Assembly: GCA_012838545.1 (NCBI GenBank)
Contig: DUPC01000023.1
Span: 1 to 38,668 of the forward strand
Source of the DNA: Acholeplasmataceae bacterium
GTDB taxonomy: Bacteria; Bacillota_I; Bacilli_A; ML615J-28; CAG-313
Length of the DNA: 38,668 bases
Reading direction: 5' to 3'
This document shows positions 33,335 to 38,668 of this stretch, in pieces. Every line of letters starts with the position of its first letter. Within the stretch, counting starts at the first letter, position 1. The notes beneath the pieces are model-generated. The model was not told the DNA's origin and searched no databases. It saw nothing but the letters and a program-made list of their open reading frames with translations. A program made the translations under genes and the position numbers.

Positions 33335-34000
33335 ATGAATCAAATACAGGACTTAATCCTTTATGAGGATAACCATCTCTTGGTAGTGCATAAACCGGCG
33401 GGAATTTTGTCTCAACGCGATGAAACGAACGACCCCGATATGCTTACTATGTTAAAACAATATCTAAAAGTCAAGTATCAGAAACCGGGAAATGTTTATT
33501 TAGGGTTGGTTCATCGCTTGGACCGAATGACCAGAGGGGTGATGGTTTTTGCAAAAACCTCTAAGGCTGCTTCTCGGCTTTTTGCGGTTATTAGAAATCG
33601 CGCTTTCAAAAAGTATTATTATGCCTTGGTGAATGGGGTGCTGCCCGACAGTAGCGGAAAAATGGTTGATTATTTAATTAAGGATGAAAAAGAAGTCAAA
33701 TCCTTTGTAACAAACTATGGACAAGGGAAAATTGCTATTCTAAATTATCAGGTCATAAAACACTTAAAAGGAACAACCCTGGTGGAGGTTTCCTTGGAAA
33801 CGGGGCGTCATCACCAAATCCGTGTGCAATTTGCTTCCCGCGGTTTTCCCCTTCTTGGCGATACGCTTTATGGAAGTTCTGTCAAAATGCCTTTAGCTTT
33901 ATATGCTTTTAAACTTGAATTTCCCCATCCGGTAACCCAAGAGACTTTAACCTTTGAAGTTAAACCCCAAGGGAAGCCTTGGGATGATTATCTCAGGTAA
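33335..34000 (+). CDS. RluA-family pseudouridine synthase, short form
   Basis: A 221-residue RNA pseudouridine synthase of the RluA/RsuA superfamily. The catalytic motif HRLDRMTRGVMVFAKT (about 64-79) contains the active aspartate. VSLETGRHHQIRVQFA (about 152-167) and PLLGDTLYG are the other family blocks. There is no N-terminal S4 domain, so it belongs to the short RluA/TruC-like forms; the target uridine cannot be assigned. Start ATG 33335 follows AAAGGTGA. It has its own promoter and no clear terminator before metK. Confidence 0.93.
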   Translation: MNQIQDLILYEDNHLLVVHKPAGILSQRDETNDPDMLTMLKQYLKVKYQKPGNVYLGLVHRLDRMTRGVMVFAKTSKAASRLFAVIRNRAFKKYYYALVNGVLPDSSGKMVDYLIKDEKEVKSFVTNYGQGKIAILNYQVIKHLKGTTLVEVSLETGRHHQIRVQFASRGFPLLGDTLYGSSVKMPLALYAFKLEFPHPVTQETLTFEVKPQGKPWDDYLR

Positions 34001-34041
34001 AAACGATATTTATTCCCACGCTAATGGTAAAGCAGTAGTTG

Positions 34042-34050
34042 TGGTATAAT
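34042..34050 (+). promoter_or_regulatory. Extended -10 promoter for metK
   Basis: TGGTATAAT at 34042-34050, leaving a leader of about 30 nt. This is too short for a SAM or T-box riboswitch. Confidence 0.65.
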
Positions 34051-34086
34051 ATAAAACAGCGAGTCTAGAAGGAGTATTAAACGAAT

Positions 34087-35241
34087 ATGAAAAAGATTAG
34101 ACATATTTTTACATCAGAATCGGTTACGGAAGGTCATCCGGATAAAATCTGCGATCAAATTTCCGATGCCATTTTAGATGACATATTAAAACAAGACCCA
34201 TATGCCAAAGTAGCTTGCGAAACCTGCGTAACCACTGGGCTTGTCTTAATCATGGGCGAAATTACGACCACGGGTTATTCCGATATTCAAAAAATTGCCC
34301 GACAAACTGTCGAACGGATTGGCTACAACCGCGGAAAATACGGTTTTGACGCCGAAAATTTGGCTGTCCTTGTAGCCATCAACGAACAATCCCTGGATAT
34401 TGCGATGGGAGTTCGCGAAGGCGAGGGAGCAGGCGACCAAGGCATCATATTTGGTTTTGCTTGTGACGAGACCGAGGAATATATGCCAATGCCTATTATG
34501 TTAGCCCATAAGTTGGCGCGACGCTTAGCGGAAGTTAGAAAAAAGGGAATCGTGAAACATTTGCGTCCCGATGGAAAAACGCAAGTGTCCGTGGAATACG
34601 ATGATGAAGGCAACGTGAATCGAGTGGATTCGATTTTGATTTCCACGCAACACGATGAAATGATCACGCAAGAAGAATTGCGGGAAAAGTTAATCGAGCA
34701 CGTTATTAAAGCTGTTATTCCCAGCCATTTAATTGATGAAAACACCAAAATCTATACCAATCCAACCGGACGTTTTGTCATTGGCGGACCCAAGGGCGAT
34801 TCGGGTTTAACCGGACGGAAAATCATCGTCGATACTTATGGCGGATATTCTCGTCATGGCGGCGGAGCGTTCAGCGGAAAGGATGCCACAAAAGTTGACC
34901 GAAGCGCCAGTTACATGGCCCGCTACATTGCCAAGAATTTGGTAGCTGCAGGACTTGCCAAAAAGCTAGAAATCCAAATTTCTTATGCTATCGGTATGTC
35001 TGATCCGATCTCTATAGCTATTGATACTTTCGGAACTTCCCGGTTTACGGAAGCCCAATTAATCGAGATCGTGCAAAAACACTTTAAATTACGTCCGCTT
35101 GATATTATTAATCACTTGGATTTACGCAAACCAATTTATGAACAAACCGCGGTTTACGGACATTTTGGTCGACATGATTTGGATTTACCTTGGGAACGGC
35201 TGGATAAAATTGCCGAATTAAAGCAATACGTGGAGGAATAA
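34087..35241 (+). CDS. metK: S-adenosylmethionine synthetase
   Basis: A 384-residue MetK that makes SAM from methionine and ATP. Motifs include [19 protein letters not shown] at the N-terminus, [14 protein letters not shown] (methionine-loop region), [38 protein letters not shown] and YAIG. The length is standard. No SAM riboswitch precedes it, unlike in Bacillus. Downstream, two carbohydrate genes follow with one-base and three-base gaps, so they probably share its transcript, an unusual partnership. Confidence 0.99.
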   Translation: MKKIRHIFTSESVTEGHPDKICDQISDAILDDILKQDPYAKVACETCVTTGLVLIMGEITTTGYSDIQKIARQTVERIGYNRGKYGFDAENLAVLVAINEQSLDIAMGVREGEGAGDQGIIFGFACDETEEYMPMPIMLAHKLARRLAEVRKKGIVKHLRPDGKTQVSVEYDDEGNVNRVDSILISTQHDEMITQEELREKLIEHVIKAVIPSHLIDENTKIYTNPTGRFVIGGPKGDSGLTGRKIIVDTYGGYSRHGGGAFSGKDATKVDRSASYMARYIAKNLVAAGLAKKLEIQISYAIGMSDPISIAIDTFGTSRFTEAQLIEIVQKHFKLRPLDIINHLDLRKPIYEQTAVYGHFGRHDLDLPWERLDKIAELKQYVEE

Positions 35242-35242
35242 A

Positions 35243-36514
35243 ATGAAACTTTGTATTATCGGTGCAGGGAGCACTTATACCCCGGAGTTAATTGAAGGCA
35301 TAATTGCCAAACACAAGACTTTACCGGTAACAGAAATTTCTTTGATGGACATTGACGAACGAAAACTCTCAATCGTGGGCGGACTTGCCAAGCGAATGGT
35401 AGATAGTTCGGGCATTGATTGTCAAGTCAAACTTACCATGAGTTACGAAGAAGCGTTAAGGAATGCCCGTTTTGTCATGGTGCAAATCCGGGTGGGAAAA
35501 CTTTTGGCACGCGTTTTGGACGAAAAGATTCCGCTCAAATACAATATGATTGGTCAGGAAACCTGCGGTATTGGAGGAATGTTTAAAGCTTTCCGCACCA
35601 TCCCTGTTATGCTTGAGATTGTAAAAATGATGGAAAAATTATGCCCGGATGCTTGGCTTATTAACTTTACCAACCCTTCAGGATTGGTTGCGCAAGCCTT
35701 GTTGAACCATACCAAGGTAAAGATGATAGGGCTTTGCAATGTTCCGCTCAACATGATTGACAGTATCAAAAAACGGATGGGCTTAGAGGAAGCAGAAGTG
35801 GAATATGTCGGTTTAAACCATTTATCTTATGTTACAAGCATAAAATACCAAGGTAAAGATTACCTTCAAGACGCTCTTTCGCAAGGTGTAAACTCAGAAG
35901 CTATGAAAAACATTCCCGCTTCTGGCTTTACTTCGGAACAAATCCAAGCCATTGGCGCGATTCCTTCGTCATATTTGGAATACTATTATTTCCCGGCTCA
36001 AAAGCTTCAAAAACTCCTAAATACACCAAAAACCCGCGGAGAAGTTTGCATAGAATTGGAAGAAGAACTGTTAGATCTCTATTCTCAACAGGAACTGCAT
36101 GAAAAACCGGTTCAACTATCCAAACGGGGCGGCGCAAGATATTCGGAAGTGGCCATCAACCTAATCAATGCGATTTACAACAATTTGCAAGAAGTGCATG
36201 TAGTTAATGTATTGAATAATGGCGCGCTTGACTTTTTGGCCGATGACGATGTAATAGAAATCAGTGCCATTATCGGCAAAGACGGTGCCAAACCGATAAA
36301 AGCCAATGTCGCCAACCAACATGTTATCGAATATATTCAAATGATTAAAGCTTATGAACGGCATGTCGTGAATGCGGCGCTTTCCGGAGATAAACTGGAA
36401 GCGATGCGCGGAGCCTTAATGAACCCATTAACAAGCGATTTAAAGAACTTCAGCACTTGTTTTGATGAAATGGTACAAGCCCATAAAAAATATTTGCCAC
36501 AGTTTAAGGAGTAA
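35243..36514 (+). CDS. Family 4 glycoside hydrolase, 6-phospho-beta-glucosidase type
   Basis: A 423-residue GH4 enzyme using NAD+ and Mn2+ with a redox elimination mechanism. The dinucleotide-binding start is GAGSTYTPELIEG (7-19). NFTNPSG follows near residue 145. The metal site includes the subfamily motif CNVP (in GLCNVPLN), which marks 6-phospho-beta-glucosidases rather than alpha-glucosidases (CDxP) or galactosidases. GLNHLSYV and KRGGARYSEVA are also conserved. It would release glucose 6-phosphate from PTS-imported beta-glucosides. No PTS gene is in the window. GGAGG in the metK end serves as its ribosome site. Confidence 0.9.
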   Translation: MKLCIIGAGSTYTPELIEGIIAKHKTLPVTEISLMDIDERKLSIVGGLAKRMVDSSGIDCQVKLTMSYEEALRNARFVMVQIRVGKLLARVLDEKIPLKYNMIGQETCGIGGMFKAFRTIPVMLEIVKMMEKLCPDAWLINFTNPSGLVAQALLNHTKVKMIGLCNVPLNMIDSIKKRMGLEEAEVEYVGLNHLSYVTSIKYQGKDYLQDALSQGVNSEAMKNIPASGFTSEQIQAIGAIPSSYLEYYYFPAQKLQKLLNTPKTRGEVCIELEEELLDLYSQQELHEKPVQLSKRGGARYSEVAINLINAIYNNLQEVHVVNVLNNGALDFLADDDVIEISAIIGKDGAKPIKANVANQHVIEYIQMIKAYERHVVNAALSGDKLEAMRGALMNPLTSDLKNFSTCFDEMVQAHKKYLPQFKE

Positions 36515-36517
36515 AAT

Positions 36518-37525
36518 ATGCAACAGGTAGTATTAGGAGTTGACGGAGGCAATACCAAAACCGATTATTTATTGTTTGATTTGGAAGGGAATTTCATTGA
36601 TGGAATTCGCCTAGGCACTTGTAGCCACGAAGGGCTTCCGGATGGTTTTGATGGTGCCTTTCGCGTCATGAAAGAAAGTATCGAAAAACTGCTGAAGCGA
36701 AACAATTTACAGTCTTCCGATGTTAATTACGCGGCCTTTGGACTGGCTGGGGTGGATATGCCGAGTCAAAAGAAACGCTTGGAAGAAATCATTGCCAGAA
36801 TTGGCTTTAAGCATTTTGTGGTCAATAATGATGGCTTTTTAGGCATTAAAGCGACATCTCCAACCGGTGTCGGGGTATGCTCCATTAACGGAACCGGAAC
36901 GGTAACGGTCGGCTTGGATGAAAAGGGAAAAATGCAACAAGTGGGTGGCGTCGGTTATATTTCTGGCGATGAAGCAGGAGGAGCGTATCTTACAAGACGC
37001 GTTTTTCAAGCGGTGTATGATGAATTGTACCGAGTTGGGGATAACACAACATTAACTCCAGCGGTTTTCTCGCTTCTCGATATCTCCGAAAAAGAGGAAT
37101 ATTTACCGGTTTTAATCGATAAATTAAACACCAGGCAGATTGACCGCACGGAAATTATTAAGTTATTGTTTGCGCACGGGAATTCTGGGGACCAAGTGTC
37201 GCAAGAAATCTTGCGTCAAGCTGGACTTTGCATGGCGAGAAGTGTTGTCGGGTGTATTAGGAAGCTTCATTTTGAAAAGACAATTCCTGTGATTTTGGCA
37301 GGTTCGGTTTGGGCGAATGCCACATGTCCTGCCATGTATGAAGCATTTTGCGAATTCGTAGAAACCAACACAAGCGTACCGGTTGAATACCATATTTTAA
37401 CCGCTCCGCCGGTTTGTGGGGCTATTCTTTGGGCTTTGGAAATTGCTCTCCAAGCGGTTCCCAGCGAAGAGTTAAAAAAGAAAGTTTTGACGCAAGTCGA
37501 AAATTATCAAAAAACTTACCGATAA
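36518..37525 (+). CDS. BadF/BcrA-family ATPase, N-acetylglucosamine or muramic acid kinase-like
   Basis: A 335-residue protein of the BadF/BadG/BcrA/BcrD ATPase family, actin/hexokinase fold. Motifs are GVDGGNTKTDYLLFD (phosphate 1), FGLAGVDMPSQ, VVNNDGFLGI (catalytic aspartate region), SINGTGTVTVG (phosphate 2) and SGDEAGGAYL. Relatives of this size include N-acetylglucosamine kinases and the cell-wall salvage kinase MurK. Position 3 bp after a GH4 glucosidase supports a sugar substrate; the alternative, an activator of a radical enzyme, is less likely without the iron-sulfur cysteines. The operon ends at a terminator about 100 bp downstream. Confidence 0.82.
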   Translation: MQQVVLGVDGGNTKTDYLLFDLEGNFIDGIRLGTCSHEGLPDGFDGAFRVMKESIEKLLKRNNLQSSDVNYAAFGLAGVDMPSQKKRLEEIIARIGFKHFVVNNDGFLGIKATSPTGVGVCSINGTGTVTVGLDEKGKMQQVGGVGYISGDEAGGAYLTRRVFQAVYDELYRVGDNTTLTPAVFSLLDISEKEEYLPVLIDKLNTRQIDRTEIIKLLFAHGNSGDQVSQEILRQAGLCMARSVVGCIRKLHFEKTIPVILAGSVWANATCPAMYEAFCEFVETNTSVPVEYHILTAPPVCGAILWALEIALQAVPSEELKKKVLTQVENYQKTYR

Positions 37526-37622
37526 GCAAAAAGTATTATCTTTCCTCATAATGTAACAAGATTCGACAAATTCCCCCCAACTTAACGATTAATTATCATT
37601 TTTATCTAAAAAAACAATGCAT

Positions 37623-37650
37623 CTACTAATTTAATTGATTAGTAGTTTTT
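37623..37650 (+). terminator. Terminator after the metK-GH4-kinase operon
   Basis: CTACTAAT (37623-37630) pairs with ATTAGTAG (37638-37645), followed by five T. The 200-bp gap between the kinase and the Nudix-like gene otherwise holds AT-rich sequence and the next promoter. Confidence 0.8.
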
Positions 37651-37658
37651 ACTTTTGG

Positions 37659-37687
37659 TTGACATCTCTTTCTAAAAGAATTATAAT
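37659..37687 (+). promoter_or_regulatory. Consensus promoter of the Nudix-like gene
   Basis: TTGACA (37659-37664), 17-bp spacer, TATAAT (37682-37687): a perfect vegetative promoter. Confidence 0.9.
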
Positions 37688-37725
37688 CAAGAAAAAAGGG
37701 TTTTTTATTTTTCAGGGGGTTACTC

Positions 37726-38307
37726 GTGATACTCAATCAGTTGTTAAGCTATTGTACCAATGGAGCACAAGAAGACCTTGACAAGATGAGAATGCTAACC
37801 GCACTGCTTTGCCACAAGGATGTTTTAATCAAAAACAAACTTCAATTTTTACATTTCACCATTTCTGCTATAATCTTAAATCGGAAACGCGACCACATTT
37901 TAATGATCTATGATAAGTTAAAAAAAATATGGACTTGGTTTGAAGTCCATATTAACAATGATAGTGAAATAATTCAATCTTTAATTAAGGAAATTAAGAA
38001 TAAAACCGGGTTAAGAAAAGTAACTTTGCTTTGTAATCAAATACTCTCAATCCAAATTGTTTCCGAAGATAATTATCTTCAAATCCACCCTCCCAGTGAT
38101 CTGCAGGTAATTCCTCATTTTCACTACACTTTAACGTTTGCTTTTATGGCCAATATGAATCATTTGACGCCGGGAAAAAGCAGCCAAATTTATACCAAAT
38201 GGATTTCGCTGGAAAGAATTGAACAATATGTTCAATCTGATTCCTTGCTTTGTGCCATCAAGAAAGTAACGGAACGTTGTCGCTTATTGTTTAGCCCTCA
38301 TAAATGA
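37726..38307 (+). CDS. Degenerate Nudix-fold protein
   Basis: A 193-residue protein that follows the pattern of Firmicute Nudix hydrolases: FLHFTISAIILNRKRDHILMIY leads to IWTWFEVHINND and a KWISLERIE-type ending. The Nudix box G-x5-E-x7-REUxEExGU is eroded at residues 74-96: the first glycine is V74, the first glutamate S80, RE is K88-E89, and the metal-binding EE pair is N92-K93; only the final TG-hydrophobic survives. A catalytically dead, ligand-binding role is inferred. Start is GTG 37726, behind CAGGGGGTT. It is expressed from a perfect promoter and ends at its own terminator, so it does not look like a decaying gene. Confidence 0.75.
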   Translation: MILNQLLSYCTNGAQEDLDKMRMLTALLCHKDVLIKNKLQFLHFTISAIILNRKRDHILMIYDKLKKIWTWFEVHINNDSEIIQSLIKEIKNKTGLRKVTLLCNQILSIQIVSEDNYLQIHPPSDLQVIPHFHYTLTFAFMANMNHLTPGKSSQIYTKWISLERIEQYVQSDSLLCAIKKVTERCRLLFSPHK

Positions 38308-38315
38308 GGGTTTTT
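38295..38315 (+). terminator. Terminator of the Nudix-like gene
   Basis: CCCTCA (38295-38300) pairs with TGAGGG (38305-38310) around TAAA, followed by five T. The stop codon is inside the hairpin. Confidence 0.85.
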
Positions 38316-38380
38316 CTTTTGGTAAATTCTTACTTACTATTCATAGTATTATGTAATTTTATGAAAAAAATCGACATTTA

Positions 38381-38389
38381 TGGTATACT
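38381..38389 (+). promoter_or_regulatory. Extended -10 promoter for the pseudopilin gene
   Basis: TGGTATACT at 38381-38389, about 45 bp before the start codon; no good -35. Confidence 0.5.
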
Positions 38390-38432
38390 ATTGATAATAA
38401 TTGTCATATAATCGGTGATTAGGGGGGACGAA

Positions 38433-38668
38433 ATGCAAAAAAAGCATGGTTGGACATTACTTGAGGTAATCGTAACATTAGCCGTTACTTCCATCTTTTT
38501 TACTATGGTGTTTTCGGTAATTTCATCGCTTATTTCCAATTATAAAACTACGGAACGCTTAAACAAGGCGGATAGTGAAATGTCCCTTTTGATGTTGGTT
38601 TTTCAATCAACGATTGATAGTTATAATGTAGATGGTTTACAAATAACATTGGTTAAAGATGAGGGAAA
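38433..38668 (+). CDS. Type IV pilin-like (pseudopilin) protein, 5' part only
   Basis: The gene runs off the window end; 78 codons are visible. The N-terminus MQKKHGWTLLEVIVTLAVTS is a class III (prepilin) signal: a short basic leader, glycine at -1, E at +5, then a hydrophobic helix of about 20 residues. The residue after the cleavage glycine is W, where F or M is usual. Such proteins are cleaved and methylated by a PilD/ComC-type peptidase and serve in type IV pili, type II-like secretion or competence (ComG). Start ATG 38433 follows AGGGGGGA. Which system it belongs to depends on the genes beyond the window. Confidence 0.85.
   Translation, partial: MQKKHGWTLLEVIVTLAVTSIFFTMVFSVISSLISNYKTTERLNKADSEMSLLMLVFQSTIDSYNVDGLQITLVKDEG

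Noticed and set aside
34001-34086. SAM riboswitch or T-box before metK
   Set aside because: The transcribed leader is only about 30 nt; no room for either structure.

Overview
The window reads as chromosomal DNA of an AT-rich, low-GC Gram-positive bacterium. Three kinds of evidence support this. First, several gene blocks match Bacillus-type order: trmR-trhP1-trhP2-greA-mtnN, yqeG-yqeH-yqeK-rsfS, hrcA-grpE-dnaK-dnaJ-rsmE-mtaB, and cshB-nfo with ispG. Second, promoters are strong sigma-A type, Shine-Dalgarno sequences are purine rich, and many terminators are short hairpins followed by T runs. Third, there are sporulation-type genes: a sigma-K with a pro-sequence, a GerQ domain and a YlmC/YmxH-type PRC-barrel protein. 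The lineage is probably a deep-branching member of the Bacilli (Erysipelotrichia/Turicibacter/Haloplasma neighbourhood). That placement is an inference from gene content, not a phylogeny.

Layout. 1-9.8 kb is accessory and metabolic: a TipA-like MerR regulator, a DUF438-hemerythrin-PAS protein, ferritin plus a small GNAT-like protein, a UPF0200-like P-loop kinase, upp, a PiT transporter with its PhoU-like partner, a guanylate-kinase-like gene leading into a Lit-type lipoprotein transacylase and a YgjP-type metallopeptidase, and an XRE-TPR regulator. 9.8-13.8 kb is the tRNA U34 hydroxylation and methylation block, with greA and mtnN. 13.8-17.6 kb holds sigK (minus strand) divergent from yqeG-yqeH-yqeK-rsfS, then a ylmC-like gene. 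17.6-20.1 kb (minus strand) holds a GerQ-domain/D,D-carboxypeptidase fusion downstream of a processive GT2 glycosyltransferase. 20.2-22.3 kb holds a long ROK protein and a metallo-beta-lactamase-fold hydrolase. 22.4-27.1 kb is the CIRCE-controlled chaperone operon. 27.2-31.5 kb holds rsmE-mtaB-cshB-nfo. 31.5-33.2 kb (minus strand) holds ispG and a transposase-like DNA-binding protein. 33.3-37.5 kb holds an RluA-type pseudouridine synthase, then metK-GH4 glucosidase-BadF kinase. The end carries a degenerate Nudix protein and the start of a pseudopilin gene.

How the genes fit together. Much of the window is translation quality and ribosome biogenesis (trmR/trhP, rsmE, mtaB, yqeH, rsfS, rluA-like, greA). 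metK and mtnN make S-adenosylmethionine and clear its thioether by-products for those methyltransferases. The heat-shock operon shows CIRCE control by its own first product.

The strongest candidate for something new is the minus-strand protein at 17585-18682. It joins a GerQ-like spore-coat domain to a complete penicillin-binding-type D,D-carboxypeptidase and has no signal peptide. This suggests a peptidoglycan enzyme positioned through a coat-type module. No tRNA, rRNA, CRISPR array or intact insertion sequence was seen. No gene-free stretch exceeds about 300 bases; the longest, about 245 bases, is upstream of the XRE-TPR gene.
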